Below are positions 7,827-16,449 of a stretch of DNA of 38,877 nucleotides, in pieces. Position 1 is the first letter of the stretch; the number at the start of each line of letters is the position of its first letter. Position numbers and translations under genes: made by a program. The notes beneath the pieces are model-generated. The model had not been told where the DNA came from. It searched no databases and saw only the letters and a list, made by a program, of their open reading frames with translations. The DNA comes from Lentisphaerota bacterium (lineage in GTDB: Bacteria; Verrucomicrobiota; Kiritimatiellia; JAAZAB01): NCBI GenBank assembly GCA_012514555.1, contig JAAZAB010000037.1:1-38877 (forward strand), given 5' to 3'.

Positions 7827-8594
7827 ATGCAGCTTTCGATCGTCATGCCAGCGTATAACGAAGAGCGCCGCCTGGCCGCCACCCTGGAGCGCTACGCGGG
7901 CTATTTCTCCGGGCGCTACGGGCCTGAAGCCGAGTTGATCGTGGTGGTCAACGGGTCAACGGACGGGACCGCCGATGTCGCCCGCGCCCTGGCCGCGCGC
8001 CTTCCGATCGTTCGCGTCATGGTTGATCCGCGGCCGATCGGAAAGGGCGGGGCGATCATGAAGGGCTTTCGCGCGGCCGCGGGGAACGCGGTTGGGTTTG
8101 TGGACGCGGACGGCTCCACGGCGCCGGAGGCGTTTGACGACCTTGTCCACAACCTCGGGGACGCGGGCGTGATAATTGCCTCCCGCTGGATTGCGGGCGC
8201 CATTGTCGAGCCACGCCAGCCCCTTAAGCGGCGGGTGGCATCCCGCCTGTTTAACGCCCTTGTGAGGATTCTCTTCGCTATGAAGGTGCGCGACACGCAG
8301 TGCGGGGCCAAGCTTCTTTCAAGGGCGGCCCTGGATGCCGTGCTGCCGCACCTGGGCGTCACCAGGTGGGCTTTCGATGTCGACCTGCTCTTCCAACTGC
8401 ATCGCATGGGATACGGGATCAAGGAATGGCCCACGGTCTGGCGCGATGCGGAAGGCTCGCGCTTGCGCGTGATCCGCGCGTCGCTGGAAATGTTTGTCGC
8501 CATGGTCCGCCTGCGCCTGCTGTATTCCCCCATGCGCTGGGTTGTCGGCGTTTATGACGCCACCCTGGGCCGCTGGACACACCGGGCCCGATGA
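7827..8594 (+). CDS. Family 2 glycosyltransferase, dolichyl/polyprenyl-phosphate sugar synthase type
   Basis: 255 residues, no membrane helix. The N-terminus LSIVMPAYNEERRL is the GT2 nucleotide-sugar fold; DADGS near residue 95 supplies the metal-binding Asp residues. The CGAKLLSR and WAFDVDLL patterns resemble the ALG5/DPM1 branch that moves a sugar from a nucleotide donor to a polyprenyl phosphate on the cytoplasmic face of the membrane. The start at 7827 follows AGGTGG with 5-base spacing; the longer upstream frame is not family-like. Its stop overlaps the flippase start (ATGA), which suggests translational coupling and a joint role in lipid-linked glycan assembly. Donor and acceptor are unknown. 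Confidence 0.85.
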   Translation: MQLSIVMPAYNEERRLAATLERYAGYFSGRYGPEAELIVVVNGSTDGTADVARALAARLPIVRVMVDPRPIGKGGAIMKGFRAAAGNAVGFVDADGSTAPEAFDDLVHNLGDAGVIIASRWIAGAIVEPRQPLKRRVASRLFNALVRILFAMKVRDTQCGAKLLSRAALDAVLPHLGVTRWAFDVDLLFQLHRMGYGIKEWPTVWRDAEGSRLRVIRASLEMFVAMVRLRLLYSPMRWVVGVYDATLGRWTHRAR

Positions 8595-9862
8595 AACCAC
8601 TCTTGCATGACCGCGACGGTCTGATACGACACAGTTTCCTGCTGCTGGCGGCCAATTATGTTCCGTCGGTGGCCAACATGCTGTTTCAAATGCTTGTCGG
8701 GCGCACGCTGGCTGACAAGGCGGAATACGGTGCGCTGGCGACGATGCTTGGAATTGCGGTCATAGCGAGCATTCCCCTGGAGGCGCTGCGCGTCGCGGTG
8801 GCTCATTTTTCAGCAATCATGGTCCAGGAGGGGCGGCGCGAAGAGATATGGGGCGCGGTCAGGCGCATTTCCCTTCGTTTCCTGGCGCCGGCTGCATTAT
8901 TCGCGGCCTGCGCGCTGGCGTTCGCCGGGCAGGTCGCGGCCTTCTTCAATCTTTCCTCCAGCCTGCCCGTGGTCCTGATCGGATTCGTGGTGGCCGGCAG
9001 TCTTTTCATTCCCATAATGGCCGGCGCCCTGCAGGGCATCCAGGCCTTTGTCTGGATGTCCATAGGGATACACAGCTTCGCGGTCATCCGCCTGCTGGCC
9101 GGCGCGGTCATCATGTGTTTTCTCAGCGCCACCGCCGTTGGCGGACTTGCGGGCCACCTGCTGGGGATTGTCTTCGCAATCGCCATCGGTTTCGGCGGCC
9201 TGCGCCGGGTTCTTGGCCCTTCGAACAGGTGTGCCGCCCGGGTTCCGGGCTTTCGCCTGTACTTGATTCGTTCCCTGTTCATGCTGGTTTTTTTCGCTTT
9301 TCTCATGAACGCCGACATTCTCATTATAAAGCACTATTTTGCCGGGGAGATGGCCGGCGGATATGCCCGCGTGGCCACGATAGCGCGAATAATAGTTTTC
9401 ATGCCCATGCCGGTTGCCCTGGCCTTGTTTCCAAAAGTCGTTTCCGAGGGGGGCTCCGATCCGGGAAACAGCAGCCTCCTGTTCAAGGCCATGGCGTTGA
9501 CGGCGCTGATCATTGCCGCGGTGGGCGCGGGCTGCTGCGTTGCTCCCCAAATTCCGCTGGGCATTCTGTTCAAGGACTGGGCCCCGGCCCCTGAAACGGC
9601 GCTGATGCTCAGGCAGGTCACCTGCGCCATGAGCCCCCTCGGGCTGGTCTATCTGCTGGTGAACTACGAGCTGGCCCAGAAGCGTTTTGCCACGGCATGG
9701 GTGCTCGGGCCCTGCGCGGCCATGTACTTGCTCGGCGGTTTTCTATGGCATGCGCAGCCGGGGCATGTTATTGCGGTCCTGGCGGGAGTGAGCGTTTCCT
9801 GCCTGGCGGGCATGGCGGGGGTGATGGCCTTGATGCGGAGGAGAAGGGCATGCTGGCGGTGA
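8591..9862 (+). CDS. Polysaccharide/lipid-linked oligosaccharide flippase (MOP superfamily)
   Basis: 423 residues, hydrophobic throughout with about 12 predicted membrane helices, in the Wzx/MATE-like pattern (LLLAANYVPSVANMLFQ at the N-terminus). Such proteins flip lipid-linked glycans across the inner membrane. The start ATG at 8591 overlaps the glycosyltransferase stop by 4 bases, and the gene overlaps the following nucleotidyltransferase by 13 bases, so the three form one translationally coupled unit. The substrate is unknown. A role in O-antigen or exopolysaccharide export is inferred from neighbours. Confidence 0.85.
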   Translation: MKPLLHDRDGLIRHSFLLLAANYVPSVANMLFQMLVGRTLADKAEYGALATMLGIAVIASIPLEALRVAVAHFSAIMVQEGRREEIWGAVRRISLRFLAPAALFAACALAFAGQVAAFFNLSSSLPVVLIGFVVAGSLFIPIMAGALQGIQAFVWMSIGIHSFAVIRLLAGAVIMCFLSATAVGGLAGHLLGIVFAIAIGFGGLRRVLGPSNRCAARVPGFRLYLIRSLFMLVFFAFLMNADILIIKHYFAGEMAGGYARVATIARIIVFMPMPVALALFPKVVSEGGSDPGNSSLLFKAMALTALIIAAVGAGCCVAPQIPLGILFKDWAPAPETALMLRQVTCAMSPLGLVYLLVNYELAQKRFATAWVLGPCAAMYLLGGFLWHAQPGHVIAVLAGVSVSCLAGMAGVMALMRRRRACWR

Positions 9863-10596
9863 TACTTGTCGGCGGCAAGGGGACGCGGCTCGCCGCGCTG
9901 CATCCCGGCATTCCAAAGGCGCTGGCCCCGGTGGCGGGCAGGCCTTTTCTGCAGTGGCAGCTCGAGTGGCTGCTGCGCGGCGGAGTGAGACGGGCGCACC
10001 TTGCCTGCGGGCACATGGCCGGCCAGATCATTGACTGGGCCGGCGGGGCGCCGGTGCCCGGCATGGAACTGTCGTGCTCGGCCGAGCCGTTTCCTCTCGG
10101 AACCGCCGGCGGCCTGCTTTTTGCGGCCCGGTCGGCGAAAGGGGACCCTTTCTTTGCCATTAACGGCGACAGCATTCTTCCAAACCTGCGCTTCGAAAGC
10201 ATGGCTCTCGCGCTGGAAAACGGCGACGCCGACGCCGCCATGGCGGTCACCAGCATGCAGGAGGCCGGCCGCTACGGGACGGTGGAGATCGGGGCGGACG
10301 GCAGGATTGGCGCGTTCCGTGAAAAGGCCGGCCGCGGCCGCGGCTGGGTCAACGCGGGCGTGTACCTGCTCAGGCGCAGCGTGCTTACGGACGTTCCCGA
10401 AAACCGGCCGGTCTCGCTCGAAACCGATGTCTTTCCCGCGCTTGCCGAGGCGGGCCGCCTGGCGGCTTACCGGGAGTCGCCGCCCATGCTGGACATGGGC
10501 ACTCCCGGCGGAATTGCCGCAATGTCCGAATATCTTTCAAAATCCCGGGCGCCTTCGGGTGAAGGGCGGAAGCGCCTTGAAGGGGGGGGTGCGTGA
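9850..10596 (+). CDS. Sugar-1-phosphate nucleotidyltransferase, HddC-like (D,D-heptose-1-phosphate guanylyltransferase)
   Basis: 248 residues. The nucleotidyltransferase signature is at the N-terminus (LVGGKGTRLAALHPGIPKAL), followed by EPFPLGTAGGL and the metal-binding NGDS. The pattern is closest to HddC, which joins GTP and D-glycero-alpha-D-manno-heptose 1-phosphate to give GDP-heptose for S-layer or capsule glycans; a related hexose-1-phosphate enzyme is the alternative. A GmhB-like phosphatase acting earlier in that pathway lies at 24255. The start at 9850 has GGAGGAGAAGGG just upstream and lies inside the flippase gene. Its stop overlaps the GTG of coaB. Confidence 0.82.
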   Translation: MLAVILVGGKGTRLAALHPGIPKALAPVAGRPFLQWQLEWLLRGGVRRAHLACGHMAGQIIDWAGGAPVPGMELSCSAEPFPLGTAGGLLFAARSAKGDPFFAINGDSILPNLRFESMALALENGDADAAMAVTSMQEAGRYGTVEIGADGRIGAFREKAGRGRGWVNAGVYLLRRSVLTDVPENRPVSLETDVFPALAEAGRLAAYRESPPMLDMGTPGGIAAMSEYLSKSRAPSGEGRKRLEGGGA

Positions 10597-11225
10597 ACAT
10601 CCTGGTCACTGCCGGTCCGACGCGGGAGTTTATCGATCCCGTGCGCTTTATAAGCAACAGGTCGAGCGGAAAAATGGGCTATGCCGTTGCCCGCGCCGCC
10701 TTGATGCGCGGGCACAAGGTTGTGCTTGTATCCGGCCCGGTCAGCCTTCAGGCGCCGGATGGGCTGGCCGTCGTTCGCGTGGTTTCCGCCGCTGAAATGC
10801 AGTCCGCCGTGGAGGCCGGCGTGGATGGCTGCGACGCGCTGGTCATGGCCGCCGCGGTCTCCGACTGGCGCCCGGCCCGAGTACACGCGAACAAGCTCAA
10901 GAAGCGCTCCGCCCCGGCTACGCTGGACCTTGAGCCGGTGCCCGACATCCTGATGGGGCTCGCATCCCGTAAAGGCGGGCGCATTTTTGTAGGCTTCGCG
11001 GCTGAAACGGAGAACCTGCTGGACGAGGCGCGCGCCAAGCTCAACAGCAAGAACCTTGACATGATCGTCGCAAACGACGTGAGCCGGACCGATGCCGGCT
11101 TTGAAGTCGACAACAACGCCGTCACCTTCATACCGGCGCATGGCGAGGCGATGGCGCTTCCGCTGATGTCGAAAGACGACGTCGCCGAGCGGCTGGTGAA
11201 GTGGATCGAAGCGCGCCGAAAATAG
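10593..11225 (+). CDS. coaB: Phosphopantothenate-cysteine ligase (CoaB), stand-alone
   Basis: 210 residues covering only the CoaB half of the usual bifunctional CoaBC (about 400 residues). CoaB couples cysteine to 4'-phosphopantothenate during coenzyme A synthesis. The signatures are TAGPTREFIDPVRFISNRSSGKMG at the N-terminus (split as TAGPTREFIDPVRF and SNRSSGKMG), AAAVSDWRP with the following KLKK, and FAAETEN. The decarboxylase half CoaC is not next to it and must be encoded elsewhere. The start is GTG at 10593 in a GTGA overlap with the preceding gene. A housekeeping coenzyme gene thus sits in the same overlapping run as glycan genes. Confidence 0.92.
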   Translation: MNILVTAGPTREFIDPVRFISNRSSGKMGYAVARAALMRGHKVVLVSGPVSLQAPDGLAVVRVVSAAEMQSAVEAGVDGCDALVMAAAVSDWRPARVHANKLKKRSAPATLDLEPVPDILMGLASRKGGRIFVGFAAETENLLDEARAKLNSKNLDMIVANDVSRTDAGFEVDNNAVTFIPAHGEAMALPLMSKDDVAERLVKWIEARRK

Positions 11226-11271
11226 AGCTTGCGGCCTGCTGCGCATCGTGCAAAACTATGCACCGTTTTTG

Positions 11272-11290
11272 CGCCGGAATGCATCCGGCG
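11272..11290 (+). promoter_or_regulatory. Hairpin in the infA leader
   Basis: CGCCGGA-ATGCA-TCCGGCG forms a perfect 7-bp stem ending 6 bases before the ribosome-binding site TGGAG of infA. Just upstream is a smaller stem GTGCA/TGCAC (11248-11263) followed by T5 (11266-11270). They may shape infA expression; there is no direct evidence of function. Confidence 0.3.
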
Positions 11291-11306
11291 GAACGATGGA
11301 GACCGT

Positions 11307-11531
11307 ATGTCGGACAAAGAAGAAGTCATCAAGGTCGATGGAGTCGTCATCAAGGTTCTGCCGGCGACCATGTACCGCGTCAGGCTTTCGAACGGGAACG
11401 AGATACTGGCGCACATTTCGGGCAAGATGCGGAAACATTTCATAAAGATTTCGGCGGGTGACAAGGTGACCGTCGAGGTCTCCCCGTACGATCTGACCAA
11501 GGGCCGGGTCACGTTCCGCCAGAAAGGCTGA
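11307..11531 (+). CDS. infA: Translation initiation factor IF-1
   Basis: 74 residues, a single OB-fold (S1-type) domain. IF-1 binds the A site of the 30S subunit and supports IF-2 and IF-3 in initiation. The hallmark stretches are [26 protein letters not shown] and TKGRVTFR. The start at 11307 follows TGGAG. In many bacteria infA lies in the ribosomal protein operon; here it stands between coaB and a DinG-like helicase. Structured leader and trailer hairpins flank it. Confidence 0.97.
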   Translation: MSDKEEVIKVDGVVIKVLPATMYRVRLSNGNEILAHISGKMRKHFIKISAGDKVTVEVSPYDLTKGRVTFRQKG

Positions 11532-11570
11532 TTCAGCCTCCGTTCGGCCGGGGGTCATGAGAGACCCCGG
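11525..11570 (+). terminator. Two hairpins after infA (possible weak terminator)
   Basis: AGGCTGA-T-TCAGCCT (11525-11539) is a perfect 7-bp inverted repeat spanning the infA stop codon. CCGGGGGTC/GACCCCGG (11548-11556 with 11563-11570) is an 8-bp stem with one bulged G. No T tract follows, so intrinsic termination would be weak; the pair may instead stabilise the infA 3' end. Confidence 0.35.
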
Positions 11571-11685
11571 ACTCATCGGGATCCCGCCGGCATGTTCCAA
11601 GGCTGAGACGCTGTATCTTCCGAGCGCCTTATCCGGACTCGCCTGCGCAAGGGCGCGCTGTGAAACGGGACGCCTGGGGCGAATT

Positions 11686-13716
11686 ATGATCGCGCTTATC
11701 GAGAACCAGCCCGGGAATGAAACGATGGCCGGCTTTTTCGGCTGCGACGGCGCGCTTCACCGGGGCTGCGCCAAGGAAGGCCTGGAATTCGATATCAGGC
11801 CGCAGCAGACTGCCATGGCTGAAGCTGTTGAGGGCGCGCTTTCAGCGCCCGCGCACCTCGCGGTCGAGGCCGGAACGGGCGTCGGGAAGACCTATGCCTA
11901 CCTGGTCCCGCTTGTCCGCCACGCTCTTCGGACCCGTGAGCCGGCCGCTGTCTCAACTTACACGATCAGCCTCCAGGAGCAGCTGGTCTTCAAGGACATC
12001 CCCTTTCTCCAGCGGCATCTCGGCCTGGATTTCAAGGCAGCCCTCTGCAAGGGGCGGGGAAACTACCTGTGCCTGCGCCGGCTGCAGCGGACCAGGCGGA
12101 TGGGCGGCGACCTTTTCAGGCCGTCCCAGGAGGCCGAGGTCGAGCGGCTGTGGGCCTGGGCCCATGAGACTTCGGATGGAAGCCTGTCCGACCTGGCCGC
12201 CCAGCCGAGCGTCGAGGTCTGGGACCAGGTCTGCTCCGAGGCTGACAACTGCCTGGGCCGCCAGTGCGCCGACTACGGCCGCTGCTTTCTCATGCGCGCC
12301 CGCGCCAGGGCGTTTGACGCGAACCTGCTTGTCTTGAATCATCATCTTTTTTTCTCCGACCTGGCGCTCCGCGAGGAAAGCGCGTCGTTTCTGCCGGAAT
12401 TCCGCAGCATGGTGTTCGACGAGGCGCACTGCCTCGAGGCCGCCGCCACCGAGCACCTCGGCTTGCGCCTGTCGCAGTTCGGGGTGGAGCACATGCTGCG
12501 GCGCCTCTACGTTCCGGAAACGAACAAGGGCCTGCTCGTCCGGATCAGGGAGGGCCGGGCCGCGAACGCGGTGTCCCGCGCATGGGATCTGACCCATGAC
12601 TTCTTTGCCGCGATTCGGAAGTGGTCCGCGCTGGAGGGCAGGGAGGCCACGCGCCTCGTGGAGAAGCCCCTGGCAATGCCGGTGGACCTTGCCGCCGGCC
12701 TTGCGGAAATTGCATTGGAGGTCAAGGCAATCATCCTGAAGACGGATGACCCGGACATCAAGGCCGAGCTCACGGCTGCGGAGCGGCGCGCCGGGGAATT
12801 GCGCGACATGCTCGGCGCGTTCTTGAACAGGGCGCTGGACGGCCACGTTTACTGGGTCGAGCGCGAGGGCGCGGCCCGCCGCAACTTCGTGCTGAACGCG
12901 GCGCCGGTCGAGGTGGGGCCGGCGCTGAACCGCCTCCTGTTCGGCGGCTTTCGATCTGTCGTGCTTACAAGCGCAACGCTTTCGATAGGCGGCAGCATGG
13001 GATACTTCCGCGGCCGCGTGGGCGCGGAGCCGTGCGGCGAATGCCTCGTGGGGTCCCCCTTCGACTATGCGCGCCAGATGCGCGTGGTGATAGCGCGGGA
13101 CCTGCCGATGCCGACGGAAGGCGAGGCGTTCGCGGACGCCGTGGCCAGGGCGCTGCCCCGGTTCATCCTGCGGACCCGCGGGCGGGCGTTCGTGCTTTTC
13201 ACGAGCGGCGACTTGATGCGCAACGTGGCGTCCCGGCTTGAGCCTTTTTTCCGGAGGGAGGGCATCACCCTCTTCCTGCAGGGCGACGGGCTGCCCAATC
13301 GCGTCATGCTGGAGCGTTTCCGGGGCGAGGGCGACCATGTTTTGTTCGGGCTGGCAAGCTTCTGGATGGGCGTGGACGTGCGGGGCGAGGCGCTTGGAAA
13401 CGTCATCATAGTCCGCCTCCCTTTTTCCGTGCCGGACGAGCCGGTGGTCAAGGCGCGCATGGACCTGATCGAGGCCGGGGGCGGTGACCCTTTCAAGGAA
13501 TATTCCCTGCCCGAGGCCGTTCTGAAATTCAGGCAGGGCGTCGGCCGCCTGATTCGCACCGCCAGCGACGAGGGGATCATAGTGATTCTCGACGCGCGCG
13601 TCATCAAGCGGTGGTACGGGCGCCGGTTCCTGGAAGCCCTGCCGGAATGTCCCGTGGAAATTGTAGACTGCCTTGGGTCTGAAGCCGTCAACGGAGGGGG
13701 CGGGAATGAAAGTTGA
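11686..13716 (+). CDS. DinG/XPD-family ATP-dependent DNA helicase with 4Fe-4S cluster
   Basis: 676 residues. Superfamily 2 helicase: Walker A EAGTGVGKT (about 61-69), DEAH box FDEAH (244-248) and a C-terminal arginine-finger region FRQGVGRLIRT. The iron-sulfur ligands C129, C189, C194 and C200 follow the DinG spacing (NYLC, then CLGRQCADYGRC). Family members unwind 5'-3' and act on D-loops, R-loops and damaged DNA. The start at 11686 is preceded by GGGGCG; an alternative ATG lies at 11725. The gene overlaps thyX by 11 bases, linking repair to thymidylate supply in one transcript. It could equally be called YoaA-like. Confidence 0.9.
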   Translation: MIALIENQPGNETMAGFFGCDGALHRGCAKEGLEFDIRPQQTAMAEAVEGALSAPAHLAVEAGTGVGKTYAYLVPLVRHALRTREPAAVSTYTISLQEQLVFKDIPFLQRHLGLDFKAALCKGRGNYLCLRRLQRTRRMGGDLFRPSQEAEVERLWAWAHETSDGSLSDLAAQPSVEVWDQVCSEADNCLGRQCADYGRCFLMRARARAFDANLLVLNHHLFFSDLALREESASFLPEFRSMVFDEAHCLEAAATEHLGLRLSQFGVEHMLRRLYVPETNKGLLVRIREGRAANAVSRAWDLTHDFFAAIRKWSALEGREATRLVEKPLAMPVDLAAGLAEIALEVKAIILKTDDPDIKAELTAAERRAGELRDMLGAFLNRALDGHVYWVEREGAARRNFVLNAAPVEVGPALNRLLFGGFRSVVLTSATLSIGGSMGYFRGRVGAEPCGECLVGSPFDYARQMRVVIARDLPMPTEGEAFADAVARALPRFILRTRGRAFVLFTSGDLMRNVASRLEPFFRREGITLFLQGDGLPNRVMLERFRGEGDHVLFGLASFWMGVDVRGEALGNVIIVRLPFSVPDEPVVKARMDLIEAGGGDPFKEYSLPEAVLKFRQGVGRLIRTASDEGIIVILDARVIKRWYGRRFLEALPECPVEIVDCLGSEAVNGGGGNES

Positions 13717-14305
13717 GCTGATCGCGATCACCGCGGATGCGGAGGAGCTGATTGAGCTCGCCGCGCGGACGTGCTACCAGAGCGGCGACAAGACCGCGGC
13801 CGGAGGCGCCGGAAAATTCCTCGGCAGGCTGATCGCGTCGGGCCATGAATCGCCCTTCGAGCACGCATACGCCACGTTCCGCCTGTCCGGCTGCTCCCGC
13901 GCCATGACGCACCAGCTGGTCCGGCACCGCCTGCTTGCCGTGTCACAAAAGAGCCAGCGCTATGTCACGGAGGGCAATTTCGAATACGTCGTTCCGCCTT
14001 CGATCGGCAACGGCTTCGCGGACGAGTTCAAGGCCGACATGGAGGCGATCCGGGCCATGTACAGGAAGTGGAAGGAGCGCGGGCTCAAGAACGAGGACGC
14101 CCGCTACGTGCTCCCCAACGCCTGCGCCTCGGAGCTCGTCATATCGGGCAATTTCAGGGAGTTCCGGCATATTTTCAAGGTTCGCTGCAGCCCCAGGGCG
14201 CAGTGGGAGATCAGGCAGGCTTGCGACCGGATGCTCCTGCTGCTGCATGCCCGCGCGCCGTCGGTTTTCGGCGATCTCATGGGGCTGATTGCGGATCCGG
14301 GATGA
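13706..14305 (+). CDS. thyX: FAD-dependent thymidylate synthase ThyX
   Basis: 199 residues. ThyX makes dTMP from dUMP with methylenetetrahydrofolate, using FAD and NADPH, and replaces ThyA in many bacteria. The diagnostic RHR-x7-S motif is intact (R73, H74, R75, S83 in RHRLLAVSQKSQR), and ESPFEH and the C-terminal FRHIFKVRC are typical. The start at 13706 has GGAGGGGGCGGG just upstream. It overlaps the dinG-like gene by 11 bases, and its 3' end overlaps the convergent sugar-recycling gene by 29 bases, so antisense interference is possible. Confidence 0.97.
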   Translation: MKVELIAITADAEELIELAARTCYQSGDKTAAGGAGKFLGRLIASGHESPFEHAYATFRLSGCSRAMTHQLVRHRLLAVSQKSQRYVTEGNFEYVVPPSIGNGFADEFKADMEAIRAMYRKWKERGLKNEDARYVLPNACASELVISGNFREFRHIFKVRCSPRAQWEIRQACDRMLLLLHARAPSVFGDLMGLIADPG

Positions 14306-16262
14306 TGTCTTCCGCCCGGCGCATGGCCGATTCCAGCGCCTTCAGGCGCCCGCAGAAGGAAAGGGCGCGCCGCATCATGGCCAGGGCCGGCGGAATGTGG
14401 CGGGCGAACCCCGCCGTTTCCGGGCTGGCGCCCAGGCGTCCGAACGCGCCTATTGCCTGGGCAAGCCTTTCAACCGCGGCCCACCACACCAGCTCCCCGG
14501 GAGTTTCACCCGCTCCAGATGCGTTTGCATAGGCCGTCGCCAGGCGGACCTGCATGGACAGCGGCAGTCCCACGTAGGGATCGCAAAGCAGCGATGCAAG
14601 GTCGTATGCGGCGGCGCCCATGCGCATCCCCTGGAAGTCGATGAACGCCGGGCGCGCGCCGGCGAACAGGACGTTGCTTGACTGCAGGTCCCTGTGCACA
14701 AGGACGGCAGGCGCAGCAAGCAGACGCCGCGCCACCTGTTCGAGGTCCGCCATCGAGGAACGCACGTCCGCGTCGGACAGGCCGAGCCGCCTGACCAGGA
14801 AATGGCGCGCGAAAAACTCGCGCTCCCACTGGTACAAATCCGCCGAAAAAGGGTGCACCATCTCAAGCCGCGCCTTGCGGGCGGCGGCCGCCCCGGCCCC
14901 GTGCAGGACGGCAATTTCGGACAGGACCCGGCTGTAAAGGGCGCACTGTTTATCCAGCGGCAGGCCCTTGAGGCTGTCCTGGAGCGAGCGGTTGCCCAGG
15001 TCTTCGATCACGAGCAGGCGCTGCGCCGGATCGTCAATGATCACATCCGGCACCCGCAGTCCAAGGCCCTTGAGGAAGCGCGCGTGTTGCGCATAGAGCG
15101 CGTTTTCGGCGCGGTCCAGGCTGTAGCGGATAAGGATCACCGTGCGCCGCGCATGGCGCAGCCGGGTGAAGGTGCGCGCAGAGCCGCGGGGCTCAAGCGG
15201 GAGAACCAGCGTCCGGTTCGGAGCCCAACGCAGCTTGGCCAGCACCTGGGCCAGGTGCCGGTCCTGGACAGGCGCGGCTCCGTCCAGCAGGGTGTCCGAT
15301 CGCAGGGCCATGCGTTTGACCGTTCCCCGGACCTCCGTGTTCCGGGCCACGACCGCGCCGGTGACCGTGGCGCCGGCCGCTATGCGGGCGCCGTCCCACA
15401 CCACGGCGTTCTCGAGGGTCGCCCCGGGCTCCGCGCGGACGTTCCGGCCCAGAGAGACAAAGCCGCGGATGACGACCCCCGCCTTGAGCAGGCGCCCTGC
15501 CTTCCTGGCCGACGCGGGGTCGAACAGTGCGGCGCCGGGAAGTCCCGCCTTGTGCCTGCGCGCTATCTGCCCGTGAGCGCGAAGGTAGGACTCGGGCGTG
15601 CCGATGTCCTCCCAGAAGGAGTTTTCCTCGCAGACGCCCATGACAACCCTGCCCATGGCCATGGCCTTTTCATAGCCCCGGATCACCGGGCTGAATCCTT
15701 CCCTTGGAAGGTACTCCAGGATATCCGGGCTCAAAAGGTGAAGTCCGCAGAAAGTGTAGGTTCCGTCCGATTCCGGGCGCGCGCTCTGGAAATTCGTTAT
15801 GACGCCGCCGCGCATTTCCACCGTTCGCGGACCCAGGGTGGGGTGGAGCCACAGCACCGCCAGGGGCCGGCGCGAGCGGTAGAGCCGGGTCAGGGCGTAA
15901 GGGGCGAGATCAACGGCGATATCCGCGTTCACCATCCAGAATGGATCTTTGTCCAGAAACCATGCTGCCTTTCGCAGGGCGCCTCCGGTGCCGAGGATTT
16001 CCGGCTCGAACGAAACGGATATTTTCAGCCCTTCCGCGCAGCGTTCCCGGACATAGGCGAAGAGCGGGTCCGGCTGGTAATGCGCGTTGACCAGGAATTC
16101 GCGCACGCCCCAGCGCGCAAGCATGTCCATGACGCGCCCGATCACGGGCTTGCCCCAGAGCGGCATGAGCGGCTTGGGCGTTTCCAGCGAAATCGGCAGC
16201 AGGCGCGTGCCAAACCCGGCCGCCAGGATGACGGCCTTTCGCGGCATGGAAAATCTGCTCAT
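14277..16262 (-). CDS. Fused sugar-1-phosphate nucleotidyltransferase and sugar kinase (MurU/AmgK-like)
   Basis: 661 residues with three parts. Residues about 7-245 are a nucleotidyltransferase (AAGFGTR 14-20, TPKPLMP 28-34) resembling MurU. Residues about 250-345 have a hexapeptide-like pattern of a left-handed beta helix. Residues about 360-650 are an aminoglycoside-phosphotransferase-type kinase (GSARTF.RLR, VIEDLG, catalytic VHRDLQSSN near residue 500, then FIDFQG) resembling AmgK. In Pseudomonas, AmgK phosphorylates MurNAc or GlcNAc at C1 and MurU makes the UDP-sugar, a peptidoglycan-recycling shortcut that bypasses early MurA-type steps. One chain would do both here. The start at 16262 was chosen over an ATG at 16247; neither has a strong ribosome-binding site. 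The substrate is inferred. Confidence 0.8.
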   Translation of the reverse strand: MSRFSMPRKAVILAAGFGTRLLPISLETPKPLMPLWGKPVIGRVMDMLARWGVREFLVNAHYQPDPLFAYVRERCAEGLKISVSFEPEILGTGGALRKAAWFLDKDPFWMVNADIAVDLAPYALTRLYRSRRPLAVLWLHPTLGPRTVEMRGGVITNFQSARPESDGTYTFCGLHLLSPDILEYLPREGFSPVIRGYEKAMAMGRVVMGVCEENSFWEDIGTPESYLRAHGQIARRHKAGLPGAALFDPASARKAGRLLKAGVVIRGFVSLGRNVRAEPGATLENAVVWDGARIAAGATVTGAVVARNTEVRGTVKRMALRSDTLLDGAAPVQDRHLAQVLAKLRWAPNRTLVLPLEPRGSARTFTRLRHARRTVILIRYSLDRAENALYAQHARFLKGLGLRVPDVIIDDPAQRLLVIEDLGNRSLQDSLKGLPLDKQCALYSRVLSEIAVLHGAGAAAARKARLEMVHPFSADLYQWEREFFARHFLVRRLGLSDADVRSSMADLEQVARRLLAAPAVLVHRDLQSSNVLFAGARPAFIDFQGMRMGAAAYDLASLLCDPYVGLPLSMQVRLATAYANASGAGETPGELVWWAAVERLAQAIGAFGRLGASPETAGFARHIPPALAMMRRALSFCGRLKALESAMRRAEDIIPDPQSAP

Positions 16263-16374
16263 GTGTCCGGCTCGCTCGCGCCCGGTTGAACGCGCAAAGG
16301 ATCTGTGAAATATACGGCATTGGGCGCGCGGGGAAAAGCGGGAAATGCCGAAATCCATCCTGGTATATCGGATG

Positions 16375-16403
16375 TTGACCGCGGTGGGAACGCAACGTAT
16401 TAT
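16375..16403 (+). promoter_or_regulatory. Sigma70-type promoter of the outer-membrane barrel gene
   Basis: -35 TTGACC (16375-16380), 17-base spacer, -10 TATTAT (16398-16403); both hexamers match 5 of 6 and the spacer is optimal. It lies 46 bases ahead of the start codon in the divergent gap. Confidence 0.65.
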
Positions 16404-16449
16404 GACCTTTTTGCTCGGCGGCTGTTAAACCTTGTTTCGGGGGCGTGTG

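Noticed and set aside
11953-13731. 592-codon minus-strand open frame
   Set aside because: Antisense to the DinG-like helicase, whose helicase and iron-sulfur motifs are intact. The shadow is Arg/Ala/Pro-rich without recognisable domains.
14694-16289. 531-codon plus-strand open frame
   Set aside because: Antisense to the MurU/AmgK-like gene. No motif or ribosome-binding site supports it.
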